This document shows, in pieces, positions 36,407 through 44,879 of a DNA stretch of 49,432 nt. Source of the DNA: Tenacibaculum sp. Its GTDB lineage: Bacteria > Bacteroidota > Bacteroidia > Flavobacteriales > Flavobacteriaceae. The stretch is from positions 1 through 49,432 of the forward strand of contig JAGYHQ010000007.1 in NCBI GenBank assembly GCA_018456245.1. Reading direction: 5' to 3'. Made by a program: the position numbers and the translations under genes. How positions within the stretch are numbered: position 1 is the stretch's first letter; the number at the start of each line of letters is the position of its first letter. The notes under the pieces were generated by a model. It saw only the letters and a list, made by a program, of their open reading frames with translations, did not search any database and was not told the DNA's origin.

Positions 36407-36447
36407 AATCTCATTATTGTTTAATGCAGTAATGAGATTTTAAATTT
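36407..36447 (+). promoter_or_regulatory. stem-loop in the greA leader, possible attenuator
   Basis: AATCTCATTA (36407-36416) pairs perfectly with TAATGAGATT (36430-36439) across a 13-base loop and is followed by TTTAAATTTTAT. It lies between the greA promoter and start codon and no plus-strand gene ends here. It may therefore end a fraction of transcripts early. In E. coli a leader terminator before greA produces short RNAs, which makes a similar role conceivable here. Confidence 0.45.
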
Positions 36448-36455
36448 TATAAATA

Positions 36456-36929
36456 ATGACAAACATATCATATTATACAGAAGAAGGATTAAAAAAATTA
36501 AAAGACGAATTGGCTTACTTAGAACAAGTTGAAAGACCAAGAGTATCACAAGAAATTGCTGATGCAAGAGATAAGGGAGATTTAAGTGAAAATGCAGAAT
36601 ATCACGCCGCAAAAGAAGAGCAATCATTATTAGAAACAAAGATTGCTAAACTAAAAAGTGTTGTATCAAATGCTCGTGTTATTGATGAATCTCAATTAGA
36701 CATCTCAAAAGTTTTAATACACTCTATAGTTAAAATAAAAAACTTAACTAATAACATGGAGTTTACATACACCTTAGTTGCTGATAGTGAAAGTGATGTG
36801 AGGAATGGTAAATTATCGGTTAACTCCCCTATCGGAAAAGGATTATTAGGTAAGAAAGTTGGAGATACAGCTGAAATTCAAGTTCCTAGCGGGCTTATGA
36901 AATTTGAAATTTTGGAGATATCTCGTTAA
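36456..36929 (+). CDS. greA: transcription elongation factor GreA
   Basis: This 157-residue factor enters the secondary channel of RNA polymerase and stimulates cleavage of backtracked RNA. The N-terminal coiled coil (about 5-75) carries the acidic tip in ARDKGDLSENAEYHAAKEEQ, with the conserved Asp and Glu. The C-terminal FKBP-like domain ends with PIGKGLLGKKVGD and VPSG. Length is standard. A HIT protein gene follows after 18 bases, giving a likely two-gene operon that ends in the hairpin at 37.4 kb. The leader contains a stem-loop that may control expression. Confidence 0.96.
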   Translation: MTNISYYTEEGLKKLKDELAYLEQVERPRVSQEIADARDKGDLSENAEYHAAKEEQSLLETKIAKLKSVVSNARVIDESQLDISKVLIHSIVKIKNLTNNMEFTYTLVADSESDVRNGKLSVNSPIGKGLLGKKVGDTAEIQVPSGLMKFEILEISR

Positions 36930-36947
36930 TTTTAAATATAACTTATT

Positions 36948-37340
36948 ATGGCAACCATATTCACCAAAATAGTTAAAGGAGAAATTCCTTCATATAAAAT
37001 TGCAGAAAACGATGATTTTTATGCATTTTTAGATATTAATCCTAACACTACGGGGCACACTCTTGTAATTCCTAAAAAAGAGGAAGATAAGATATTTGAT
37101 TTATCAAAAGAAGAATATTTAAACTTAATGGATTTTTCTTACAAAATAGCAAAGGCAATAGAAAAAACAATTCCTTGTTTACGAGTAGGAATGAGTGTTG
37201 TTGGAATTGAAGTACCTCACGTACACGTACATTTAATACCTATTAATGAAATGGCTGATATGCAATTTACTAAAAAGGTTAAATTAACTAATGAAGAATT
37301 TATTTCTTTAGCTGAAAAAATATCTAATAATGTAGAATAA
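36948..37340 (+). CDS. HIT family nucleotide-binding protein (HinT-like)
   Basis: This 130-residue histidine triad protein starts with TIFTKIVKGEIPSYKIAE. It has FLDINPNTTGHTLVIPK in the middle and the catalytic triad HVHVHLIP (His91, His93, His95). Proteins of this kind hydrolyse nucleoside phosphoramidates such as AMP-lysine. It is cytoplasmic, with typical length. It lies 18 bases behind greA, an arrangement I know from other Bacteroidetes, and shares its terminator. Confidence 0.92.
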   Translation: MATIFTKIVKGEIPSYKIAENDDFYAFLDINPNTTGHTLVIPKKEEDKIFDLSKEEYLNLMDFSYKIAKAIEKTIPCLRVGMSVVGIEVPHVHVHLIPINEMADMQFTKKVKLTNEEFISLAEKISNNVE

Positions 37341-37366
37341 AATATTATTTATTTTAAAAATTTAAG

Positions 37367-37402
37367 TAAATCTCACTTTTAAAAAGTGGGATTTATTTTT
37401 TT
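37367..37402 (+). terminator. terminator of greA-HIT
   Basis: AAATCTCACTTTT and AAAAGTGGGATTT pair with one G-T pair and are followed by eight T in a run interrupted once. Confidence 0.75.
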
Positions 37403-37482
37403 TACAAATATTACTAAATAACATACTTAAAGGTAAGAAATTCACAAAATTATTTTTATAATAAAAAACAAATTAAATTATG

Positions 37483-37490
37483 TAATTTTG
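37483..37490 (+). promoter_or_regulatory. putative -7 box of argS
   Basis: TAATTTTG matches TAnnTTTG and ends 20 bases before the argS ATG. Confidence 0.5.
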
Positions 37491-37510
37491 CCACAAATTA
37501 AAATTAGTAT

Positions 37511-39286
37511 ATGGATATTCAATTATTGATAGAAACAACCGTAAAGAAAGGTTTCTTAGATTTATATGGAACTGAAATTGAATCAGTAGAATTACAACCA
37601 ACTCGTAAAGATTTTGAAGGAGATATAACTGTGGTTATATTCCCGTTATTACGATATAAAAAGGGAAATCCTGTTCAAATTGGAGAGGATTTAGGAAAAT
37701 ATATAGTAGAAAACATATCAGAAATTAATAACTTTAATGTTGTAAAAGGTTTTTTAAACTTGGTTATTGATGATAGTTTTTACATAAATTTCTTCAATTC
37801 AATTGTTAATGATGAAAATTACGGATTGGTAACTCCATCTAATAAAGAGGCTGTAATGGTTGAATATTCATCTCCAAACACTAACAAACCATTGCATTTA
37901 GGGCACGTTCGTAATAACTTATTGGGTTATTCGGTTTCTGAAATTATAAAGGCTTCGGGTAAAAATGTGTATAAAACTCAAATTATTAATGATAGAGGAA
38001 TACATATTTGTAAATCAATGTTAGCTTGGCAAAAATTTGGAAATGGAGAAACCCCTGAAAATACTGGCTTAAAAGGCGATAAATTAGTAGGGAATTACTA
38101 TGTAAAGTTTGACCAAGAGTACAAAAAACAGATTGAAGAGTTAAAGACACAAGGCAAATCTGAAGACGAAGCAAAAAGAGATGCTCCTCTCCTATTAGAA
38201 GCACAAGAAATGCTACGAAAATGGGAACAAGGAGATAAGGAAGTTATTAGTTTGTGGGAAAAAATGAATAAATGGGTTTATGACGGATTTGATGTTACCT
38301 ACAAAAATATGGGTGTTAATTTTGATGCCTTATATTATGAAAGTGATACTTATTTATTAGGAAAAGAGGTTGTTGAATACGGACTTGAAAAGCAAGTTTT
38401 CTATAAAAAAGAAGATGGTTCAGTTTGGTGTGATTTAACCGATGAAGGTTTAGATGAAAAACTTGTTTTACGCTCTGACGGAACTGCTGTTTATATGACT
38501 CAAGACATCGGTACAGCAATTCAAAGAGTAAAAGATTATCCATCTGTAAATGGAATGGTTTATACGGTTGGTAACGAGCAAGATTATCACTTTCAAGTAT
38601 TATTCTTAATCTTGAAAAAATTAGGATATTCTTGGGCTGAACAACTTTATCATTTAAGTTATGGAATGGTTGATTTACCTTCTGGAAAAATGAAATCTCG
38701 TGAAGGAACAGTAGTTGATGCCGATGATTTAATGGAAGAAATGATAAATACTGCTCGTGAAATTTCACAAGAATTAGGGAAATTAGAAGGTTATTCTGAT
38801 GAAGAAAAAGAGGAGTTATATAAAATTATCGGTTTAGGTGCTTTAAAATATTTCATTTTAAAAGTTGATCCTAAAAAACGAATTTTATTCGACCCTAAGG
38901 CATCAGTTGATTTCCAAGGAAACACAGGTCCTTTCGTACAATATACTTATGCAAGAATACAATCAATTTTAAGAAAAGTAGATTTTGATTTTAGTTCTGA
39001 AATCAGAGACATTACTCTTCACGAAAAAGAAAGAGAATTAATAAAACAACTAGAATTATATCCTGATGTAATTCAACAATCTGCTAAAAATTATTCCCCT
39101 GCAGTTATTGCAAATTATACTTATGATTTAGTTAAGGAATTCAACTCTTTCTATCAAAATGTATCAATTTTAGGAGAAGAAAATAAAGAAAAGAAACAAT
39201 TTAGAGTTCAGCTTTCATACAAGGTTGGGTGTACAATAAAATCTGCGTTCAAATTATTAGGAATTAGCGTTCCTGAACGTATGTAA
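37511..39286 (+). CDS. argS: arginyl-tRNA synthetase
   Basis: This 591-residue class I synthetase charges tRNA-Arg. An N-terminal additional domain (about 1-105) contacts the tRNA D-loop. The HIGH motif is HLGH (129-132) in SSPNTNKPLHLGHVRNN. The KMSKS equivalent is MKSREG near residue 393. The C-terminal anticodon-binding helical domain ends with the typical LLGISVPERM. Length is normal. lpd begins 17 bases after the stop. Confidence 0.97.
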   Translation: MDIQLLIETTVKKGFLDLYGTEIESVELQPTRKDFEGDITVVIFPLLRYKKGNPVQIGEDLGKYIVENISEINNFNVVKGFLNLVIDDSFYINFFNSIVNDENYGLVTPSNKEAVMVEYSSPNTNKPLHLGHVRNNLLGYSVSEIIKASGKNVYKTQIINDRGIHICKSMLAWQKFGNGETPENTGLKGDKLVGNYYVKFDQEYKKQIEELKTQGKSEDEAKRDAPLLLEAQEMLRKWEQGDKEVISLWEKMNKWVYDGFDVTYKNMGVNFDALYYESDTYLLGKEVVEYGLEKQVFYKKEDGSVWCDLTDEGLDEKLVLRSDGTAVYMTQDIGTAIQRVKDYPSVNGMVYTVGNEQDYHFQVLFLILKKLGYSWAEQLYHLSYGMVDLPSGKMKSREGTVVDADDLMEEMINTAREISQELGKLEGYSDEEKEELYKIIGLGALKYFILKVDPKKRILFDPKASVDFQGNTGPFVQYTYARIQSILRKVDFDFSSEIRDITLHEKERELIKQLELYPDVIQQSAKNYSPAVIANYTYDLVKEFNSFYQNVSILGEENKEKKQFRVQLSYKVGCTIKSAFKLLGISVPERM

Positions 39287-39303
39287 TTAAAAATAAAGAA
39301 ATT

Positions 39304-40692
39304 ATGAAATACGATATAATAGTAATAGGAAGTGGACCTGGTGGTTATGTAACTGCCATAAGAGCATCTCAATTAGGATTTAAAACAGCTGTTGTTGAAA
39401 AAGAAAATTTAGGAGGAGTTTGTTTAAATTGGGGGTGCATTCCTACAAAAGCCTTATTAAAATCGGCACAAGTATATGATTATTTAAAACACGTTGATGA
39501 ATACGGATTAAAAGCCGAAGCTATTGATAAAGATTTTACTAAAGTAATTGAACGTAGCCGTAACGTAGCCGACGGAATGAGTAAAGGTGTTCAGTTTTTA
39601 ATGAAAAAAAATAAAATTAATGTTATTGAAGGCTACGGAAAAGTAAAAACTGGCAAAAAAATTGACGTTACCGACAAAGACGGAAAAGTAACTGAATATT
39701 CTGCTGATCATATTATTATTGCAACAGGAGCTCGTTCTCGTGAATTACCTAACTTACCACAAGATGGAAAAAAAGTTATAGGATATAGAGAGGCTATGAC
39801 CTTAAAAGAGCAACCAAAATCAATGATTATTGTTGGGTCTGGTGCTATTGGTGTTGAATTTGCTCATTTCTACAATTCTATGGGTACTGATGTTACTATT
39901 GTTGAGTTTCAGCCAAACATAGTTCCTGTTGAAGATAAAGATGTTTCTCGTCAACTTCAACGTTCATTTAAAAAGGCAGGAATTAAAATAATGACTGATT
40001 CATCGGTTGAAAGTGTTGATACATCAGGAAACGGAGTAAAAGCAGTTGTTAAAACTAAAAAAGGTGAAGAAATTTTAGAGGCAGATATCGTTTTATCAGC
40101 CGTAGGAATTAAAACAAATATTGAAAATATTGGTTTAGAAGATGTTGGAATTGTTACCGACAGAGATAAAATTTTAGTAAACGATTGGTATCAAACAAAC
40201 ATACCGGGGTATTATGCTATTGGTGATGTTACACCAGGTCCTGCTCTTGCACACGTTGCATCAGCAGAAGGAATAACTTGTGTTGAAAAAATTGCAGGAA
40301 TTAATACTGATAAAATTGATTACGGAAACATACCGGGTTGTACATATGCAACTCCTGAAATAGCATCTGTTGGTTTAACCGAAGACCAAGCAAAAGAGCA
40401 AGGTTATGAATTAAAAGTTGGTAAATTCCCATTTTCTGCATCAGGAAAAGCAAAAGCAAGTGGTACTCCTGACGGATTTGTAAAAGTAATTTTTGATGCT
40501 AAATACGGCGAATGGTTAGGTTGCCATATGATTGGCGCAGGTGTTACTGATATGATTGCCGAAGCAGTTTTAGGGAGAAAATTAGAAACAACAGGGCACG
40601 AAGTTCTAAAAGCTATCCACCCCCACCCTACAATGAGTGAAGCCATTATGGAAGCCGTTGCTGATGCTTATGATGAAGTGATACATCTGTAA
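39304..40692 (+). CDS. lpd: dihydrolipoyl dehydrogenase (E3)
   Basis: This 462-residue flavoenzyme reoxidises dihydrolipoyl groups of pyruvate and 2-oxoglutarate dehydrogenase complexes and of the glycine cleavage system. It has FAD-binding GSGPGG (9-14), redox-active Cys40 and Cys45 (GGVCLNWGCIPTK), NAD-binding GSGAIGVEFA, AIGDV for the flavin, and the C-terminal catalytic HPHPTMSEA with the His-Glu dyad. It is co-directional with argS and 17 bases behind it. Its lipoyl substrates depend on LipA, encoded at 3.5 kb. Confidence 0.96.
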   Translation: MKYDIIVIGSGPGGYVTAIRASQLGFKTAVVEKENLGGVCLNWGCIPTKALLKSAQVYDYLKHVDEYGLKAEAIDKDFTKVIERSRNVADGMSKGVQFLMKKNKINVIEGYGKVKTGKKIDVTDKDGKVTEYSADHIIIATGARSRELPNLPQDGKKVIGYREAMTLKEQPKSMIIVGSGAIGVEFAHFYNSMGTDVTIVEFQPNIVPVEDKDVSRQLQRSFKKAGIKIMTDSSVESVDTSGNGVKAVVKTKKGEEILEADIVLSAVGIKTNIENIGLEDVGIVTDRDKILVNDWYQTNIPGYYAIGDVTPGPALAHVASAEGITCVEKIAGINTDKIDYGNIPGCTYATPEIASVGLTEDQAKEQGYELKVGKFPFSASGKAKASGTPDGFVKVIFDAKYGEWLGCHMIGAGVTDMIAEAVLGRKLETTGHEVLKAIHPHPTMSEAIMEAVADAYDEVIHL

Positions 40693-40769
40693 ATCTTAAA
40701 AACTTGAGTATATTTAAATTTCGTAGTTAAAAAATATGTTTTTGATTTTACTAATTTATTAAAATTTAA

Positions 40770-41183
40770 ATGATTGACTTACCAGCCAGTAAAAAAATTG
40801 TTTTATTTGACGGAGTTTGCGGTTTATGTAACACATTTGTATCAAAAATTATAAAATATGATACAAAAAATAACTTCGTTTTTGCATCATTACAATCAAA
40901 TATTGGGAAACAAATAATTAATCATATAAAAATTGACACTTCAAAAGCAGATTCAATTATTTTATACGAACCTCACATTAGTTATTACATAAAATCATCA
41001 GCTGTATTAAAAATTATAAATGATTTTGGTGGAATATGGAAAGTAACACAGTTATTATTTATAATCCCAAATATAATTCGTGATATTGTTTATGATTTTA
41101 TTGCTAAAAACCGCTATAAATGGTTTGGTAAAAACAAAAAATGTAAATTACTAACTACTGAATTAAAGGATAAATTTTTATGA
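40770..41183 (+). CDS. DCC1-like thiol-disulfide oxidoreductase family protein (DUF393)
   Basis: This 137-residue protein starts with the defining motif LFDGVCGLCN, whose two cysteines form a thioredoxin-like redox pair. Further conserved positions are FASLQS and YIKSSAVLKI in the middle and the C-terminal KNRYKWFGK. There is no signal peptide, so it is probably cytoplasmic. The physiological substrate is unknown. It lies 77 bases after lpd without a clear terminator between, so read-through is possible. It is the last core gene before the accessory island. Confidence 0.88.
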   Translation: MIDLPASKKIVLFDGVCGLCNTFVSKIIKYDTKNNFVFASLQSNIGKQIINHIKIDTSKADSIILYEPHISYYIKSSAVLKIINDFGGIWKVTQLLFIIPNIIRDIVYDFIAKNRYKWFGKNKKCKLLTTELKDKFL

Positions 41184-41257
41184 TAAAATAGCCATTTAAT
41201 ACGTCAAAGTTTAGGATAATATTTTATAAATGAAAATTGATGAATAATTAAATACAT

Positions 41258-41328
41258 AACTTACGTATTTTATATTGCTTTTTTAATAACAATACTAAAT
41301 ACGCAAGTTTATAACATAAAATACGTAA
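41258..41328. repeat. nested inverted repeats upstream of ariA
   Basis: AACTTACGTATTTTATATTG (41258-41277) mirrors CAATACTAAATACGCAAGTT (41290-41309) with 17 of 20 positions matched around a 12-base spacer. A third arm, ATAAAATACGTAA (41316-41328), is a perfect 13-bp mirror of the left arm TTACGTATTTTAT (41261-41273). It lies in the 275-base spacer between the DCC gene and ariA. It could be a transfer boundary, a regulator site or a terminator for the upstream gene. Confidence 0.6.
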
Positions 41329-41419
41329 ATTATATTATTAATTTAATTAGTTGACATTATTAGTTTTACACATTTTTTGTATGCTTTGAGGAAATTTTTG
41401 GTAGTTTTAGTATATTACG

Positions 41420-41427
41420 TATATTTG
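41420..41427 (+). promoter_or_regulatory. putative -7 box of ariA-ariB
   Basis: TATATTTG matches TAnnTTTG and ends 31 bases before the ariA ATG. It overlaps another TTACGTA word like those in the inverted repeats. Confidence 0.5.
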
Positions 41428-41458
41428 AGTTTAGGCACAATTAAAAACGAACGACAAA

Positions 41459-42739
41459 ATGTTTAAACTAAAAGATGTTGAAATTGAAGGTTTTTGGGGT
41501 CAACACTCTATAAAAACAGGTTTCAATAATGATGTAAATATATTCATCGGAAGAAATGGAACTGGAAAAACCACTTTCATTAATTTACTTCAAGCTGTAA
41601 TTTCTGTTGATTTAGAAATGCTAAATTCATTACAATTTGAAAAAATAGTAATTAATCTAAAAAGCGGAAAAAGAGTTAGAAAGATTGAAGTGGAAAAACT
41701 TGTTGATAAACTTCAATTTAAAGAAATTGTCTACAAAATAGGTTCAAGAAAGCATACTTTACCTATTTTGCCAAATCGTGAATTAAAATACATTTATAAA
41801 AGAAGTGGGAGACTTCATCCTAAATTTTACAATGAAGTTCAAGAAATAAAAGAATCCCTTAAAAAATTGATTAACATCTCTTACCTCTCTGTTAATCGAG
41901 ACATCACTGATGAATTTAAAGAAAATAGGCGTGAAGAAATATCAAATATCATTGATGCAAGACTTGAGGAGTTAATTAGTGATTTAACTTCATATCAATT
42001 ACAGTTAGAAACGGACTTAAGTAAGTTATCTAAAAAGTTTCAAGAGGACGTATTAAGGTCTATGCTCTTTAATGAAGAATTCGATTATATTAAAATTAAT
42101 GAACCTGTAAACTTAAATATTAGAAGAATTGGTATCGGTTTAAAACAAGCTTACAGAGGTCTTGGGATTTTAGATAATTCAACAGAGGAAGCAATTGAAA
42201 AACATCTAGAAGCAATAAAGAAAGCAGCTAATTCAATTAACGAATATGTTAATGAAAAAGAAAAAGCTGTTTATCCAAATGATGTAACACCTTTAACTTT
42301 GTTAAGAAGAACTAGAAAAATAAATGAGTTATCGGCAGAATTAGAATATAACAAAAAGAAAATTTTTAAAAGATTAGATGATTTTATAAATCTTCTAAAT
42401 GAATTCCACGATACGAAATACTTTTCTTTACAAGACAGTAAAACAGGTGGAATATCAGTAATAAAAGACGATACTGATATTCCATTGGTTCAACTATCCT
42501 CCGGGGAAAAACAATTAATTATTCTTCTTACTGAAGCTTTGCTTCAGAAAGGAGAAGAAACACTTTTTATTGCAGACGAGCCAGAATTATCTCTACATAT
42601 CGAATGGCAAAGAAAAGTAATTTCTTCAATAAGAAAACTTAATCCTAATTCGCAGATTATTGTAGCAACACATTCACCAGAAATTGTTGGAAAGTTCAAA
42701 GAAAGTGTAATAAATATGGAAAGGATAATCAATGAATGA
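41459..42739 (+). CDS. ariA: PARIS-like defence ATPase AriA
   Basis: This 426-residue ABC/SMC-type AAA ATPase without membrane segments has Walker A FIGRNGTGKTTF (29-40, Lys37), a long helical middle (about 100-330), signature LSSGEKQ, Walker B LFIADEPE (about 367-374) and the switch histidine ATHSPEIV. By itself this is a generic overcoming-lysogenisation or AAA_15-like ATPase. The downstream DUF4435 TOPRIM protein, overlapping by 8 bases, makes it match PARIS. In that known anti-phage system, an AriA scaffold holds the nuclease AriB and releases it when phage anti-restriction proteins appear. Identification rests on domain pairing, size and gene order. The trigger here is unknown. Confidence 0.75.
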   Translation: MFKLKDVEIEGFWGQHSIKTGFNNDVNIFIGRNGTGKTTFINLLQAVISVDLEMLNSLQFEKIVINLKSGKRVRKIEVEKLVDKLQFKEIVYKIGSRKHTLPILPNRELKYIYKRSGRLHPKFYNEVQEIKESLKKLINISYLSVNRDITDEFKENRREEISNIIDARLEELISDLTSYQLQLETDLSKLSKKFQEDVLRSMLFNEEFDYIKINEPVNLNIRRIGIGLKQAYRGLGILDNSTEEAIEKHLEAIKKAANSINEYVNEKEKAVYPNDVTPLTLLRRTRKINELSAELEYNKKKIFKRLDDFINLLNEFHDTKYFSLQDSKTGGISVIKDDTDIPLVQLSSGEKQLIILLTEALLQKGEETLFIADEPELSLHIEWQRKVISSIRKLNPNSQIIVATHSPEIVGKFKESVINMERIINE

Positions 42740-43568
42740 ATTAGAATACTCGACAGAAGCTCTTGAAGTCAAGGGATTATTTTATAATAAAAAAATAACG
42801 GTATATGTAGAAGGTAAAGACGACCCGTTATTTTGGGACAATTTATTTAGTCTAGCTGAAATAGAGGCTCATATCGAAGATGTTGGTGGAAAAAATGAGC
42901 TTGAAAAGTATTACGACAAAATTATAAACGAAGAAGCTACTTTCCTAATTGCAACGGATAATGATAATTCAGAATTTATGGATGACACTATAAATCATCC
43001 GAATATAATTCGTTCATATGGTTATTCAATTGAAAATTCAATGTACTATTATCTACCGCCAATTGAAAAAACTGTATCTAATTTTTGTAGACAAAAGTTA
43101 GACATTTCGGATGAATTCAATAATTGGGTAGTTAATTTTTCAAATAGTGTTTATGATTTAATTATACTTGATATTGCAAATAACAGATTTAAAAAAGGCG
43201 TGAGCATTTTTGGAGATAACTGTTATAGGTTTTTAACAGGACAAAAGTCTCACAAAATATGTTCTACCAAAACGACTGAATTCATTAATTCTGTAAAATC
43301 ACACTTTACTACCGAAGAAATTAATGAAGTTAAGGATTTAGTTGACCAAAGCGAAAAGGAATTATGGTTTATGATTAAAGGTCATTTCATAACTCACGCT
43401 TTGATTAACTTAATTAAACATACTGTAAAAAAGAATACTGGGACTTCACCAAGTATGACACCTGACTTTATCTATTCTATGACAATTGATTGTAGAGAAG
43501 ATTGGGAAAATCGAATTGATATTAAAACTGTTGTTGACAGAATAAAAGAAATAAATAACAGCGCCTAA
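42732..43568 (+). CDS. ariB: PARIS-like effector AriB, DUF4435 TOPRIM nuclease
   Basis: This 278-residue DUF4435 protein has TOPRIM catalytic features: Glu27 in TVYVEGKDDPLFW and the DxD pair Asp76/Asp78 in LIATDNDNSEF. A characteristic ENSMYYYLPP segment follows. In characterised PARIS systems AriB is a toxic RNase that cuts host tRNA-Lys once released from AriA. The position of Glu27 fits the essential TOPRIM glutamate near residue 26 reported for E. coli AriB. Its ATG overlaps the ariA stop by 8 bases, so expression is coupled. The last codons, AGC GCC TAA, run into the attC-like element, and the stop codon is part of its GCCTAAC box. Confidence 0.75.
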   Translation: MNELEYSTEALEVKGLFYNKKITVYVEGKDDPLFWDNLFSLAEIEAHIEDVGGKNELEKYYDKIINEEATFLIATDNDNSEFMDDTINHPNIIRSYGYSIENSMYYYLPPIEKTVSNFCRQKLDISDEFNNWVVNFSNSVYDLIILDIANNRFKKGVSIFGDNCYRFLTGQKSHKICSTKTTEFINSVKSHFTTEEINEVKDLVDQSEKELWFMIKGHFITHALINLIKHTVKKNTGTSPSMTPDFIYSMTIDCREDWENRIDIKTVVDRIKEINNSA

Positions 43569-43693
43569 CAATGGCTATAAGTAATTGCTTGTTCTCGCCT
43601 ACTTCTGAAAATCCTCGCGGATTTTCAGTTTGTTGTGTACTTGCAAAGTTTAGTGTTAAACCACGCAACTACTCATAGCCGAGACCGTTAAAC
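43563..43693 (+). other. attC-like palindromic element (integron cassette recombination site)
   Basis: The 131-bp element begins GCCTAAC (fits RYYYAAC) and ends GTTAAAC (fits GTTRRRY). Between these are near-complementary arms GGCTATAAGTAATTGC (43573-43588) and GCAACTACTCATAGCC (43665-43680), 14 of 16 paired. An inner perfect stem CTGAAAATCC/GGATTTTCAG lies at 43605-43628. Size, end boxes and long imperfect palindrome match attC sites of integron cassettes, which lie directly behind the cassette gene. No integrase gene and no second copy is seen in this window. It could alternatively be a Bacteroidetes-specific palindromic repeat. Confidence 0.65.
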
Positions 43694-43697
43694 TCAC

Positions 43698-43733
43698 AAA
43701 AAAGCACACCTATAAAATCATAGATATGCTTTA
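43698..43733 (-). terminator. terminator of fabH
   Basis: On the minus strand, AAAGCATATCTAT...ATAGGTGTGCTTT forms an imperfect stem followed by a T run. It begins five bases after the attC-like element. Confidence 0.6.
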
Positions 43734-43758
43734 ATTCTAAAATATTTTTTACTAAAAT

Positions 43759-44766
43759 TTACCAACGAATAACAACACTTCCCCAAGTAAATCCACTACC
43801 AAAGGCAGCTAATACTACTATATCGTTATCCTTAATTCTTCCTTCTTCAAATGCTTCTGTTAATGCTATAACTACTGATGCAGCCGTTGTATTACCGTAT
43901 TTCATAATATTGTTAAACACCTTACCATCAGCTAAACCCAATTTCTTTTGAATAAACTGTGAAATACGTAAATTAGCTTGGTGTGGTATTAATAAACTAA
44001 TATCATCTTTTTGTAAATTATTAGCCATTAATCCTTCCATAATAACCTCTGAAAAACGAACAACAGCGTGTTTAAATACAAACTGCCCATTCATATATGG
44101 GTAATATGAAACATCATCATGGTTATTTTCTTTAATAAATTCAGGAATCCATTTATTTGTTGAAGGATTTTCAATAGTTAATTCTTTAGCATATTTACCT
44201 TCAGAATGTAAATGTGTAGATAAAATTCCTTTACCTTTTTCCTCACATCTTGATAAAACAGCAGCTCCTGCCCCATCTCCAAAAATTACACTTACATTTC
44301 TACCTCTCGTTGTTTTGTCTAACCCTCCTGAATGATTTTCAGACCCCACAACTAAAACATTCTTATACATTCCTGTTTTAATAAATTGGTCGGCAACTGA
44401 TAATCCGTAAATAAAACCTGAACATTGGTTACGAATATCTAATGCACCAACGGTAGGCATATCTAACAAATCTTGTAATAAAACTCCACCACCAGGGAAA
44501 TACATATCAGGACTTAATGTAGCAAATATTATAAAATCAATATCATCTTTTGTTAAACCTGCACGTTCAATGGCAATTTTTGCTGCTTTACTACCCATTA
44601 TAGCAGTTGTATCTCCTGATTTTGGGTCAATCCAACGTCTTTCCTTAATACCAGTCCTTTCTTGAATCCATTCATCATTAGTATCCATTATTTTTGAAAG
44701 GTCATCATTAGTTACCACATTTTCAGGAACATAATAACCTAATCCTATAATTTTTGAGCTATACAT
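43759..44766 (-). CDS. fabH: beta-ketoacyl-ACP synthase III
   Basis: This 335-residue thiolase-fold enzyme condenses acetyl-CoA or a branched acyl-CoA with malonyl-ACP to start fatty acid synthesis. The triad is complete: Cys115 (IRNQCSGFIYGL), His in LIPHQANLRI and Asn in KYGNTTAAS. The N-terminal TNDEWIQERTGIKERRW is typical. Bacteroidetes often carry several KAS III paralogues, so the main FabH role is likely but not proven. It is monocistronic, and its terminator directly abuts the attC-like element, so the accessory island was placed at its 3' side. Confidence 0.9.
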   Translation of the reverse strand: MYSSKIIGLGYYVPENVVTNDDLSKIMDTNDEWIQERTGIKERRWIDPKSGDTTAIMGSKAAKIAIERAGLTKDDIDFIIFATLSPDMYFPGGGVLLQDLLDMPTVGALDIRNQCSGFIYGLSVADQFIKTGMYKNVLVVGSENHSGGLDKTTRGRNVSVIFGDGAGAAVLSRCEEKGKGILSTHLHSEGKYAKELTIENPSTNKWIPEFIKENNHDDVSYYPYMNGQFVFKHAVVRFSEVIMEGLMANNLQKDDISLLIPHQANLRISQFIQKKLGLADGKVFNNIMKYGNTTAASVVIALTEAFEEGRIKDNDIVVLAAFGSGFTWGSVVIRW

Positions 44767-44864
44767 AAATATACTTTTTAATTATTTTCTTATTAAATAT
44801 TGTTTTGCGAAGGTAATAAAAATAATAATTTTAAAGGCATTAAACTATTACTACAACTGTTATA

Positions 44865-44879
44865 GTGCCAATTTGTCAC
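44865..44879. promoter_or_regulatory. palindromic operator candidate upstream of htpG
   Basis: GTGCCAATTTGTCAC is an interrupted palindrome (GTGnCAAttTGnCAC) 85 bases before the htpG ATG, in the spacer between divergent fabH and htpG. It resembles a regulator half-site pair. The regulator is unknown, and heat-shock control is only an inference from the gene it precedes. Confidence 0.4.

Noticed and set aside
41459..43568. Gabija or OLD-type defence
   Set aside because: GajA and OLD carry ATPase and TOPRIM in one chain and Gabija needs a GajB helicase. Here ATPase and TOPRIM are separate and the second is DUF4435, which fits PARIS.
44868..44875. Sigma-54 promoter element suggested by TTGGCAC on the minus strand
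   Set aside because: The second half of the consensus (TTGC at the right spacing) is missing.
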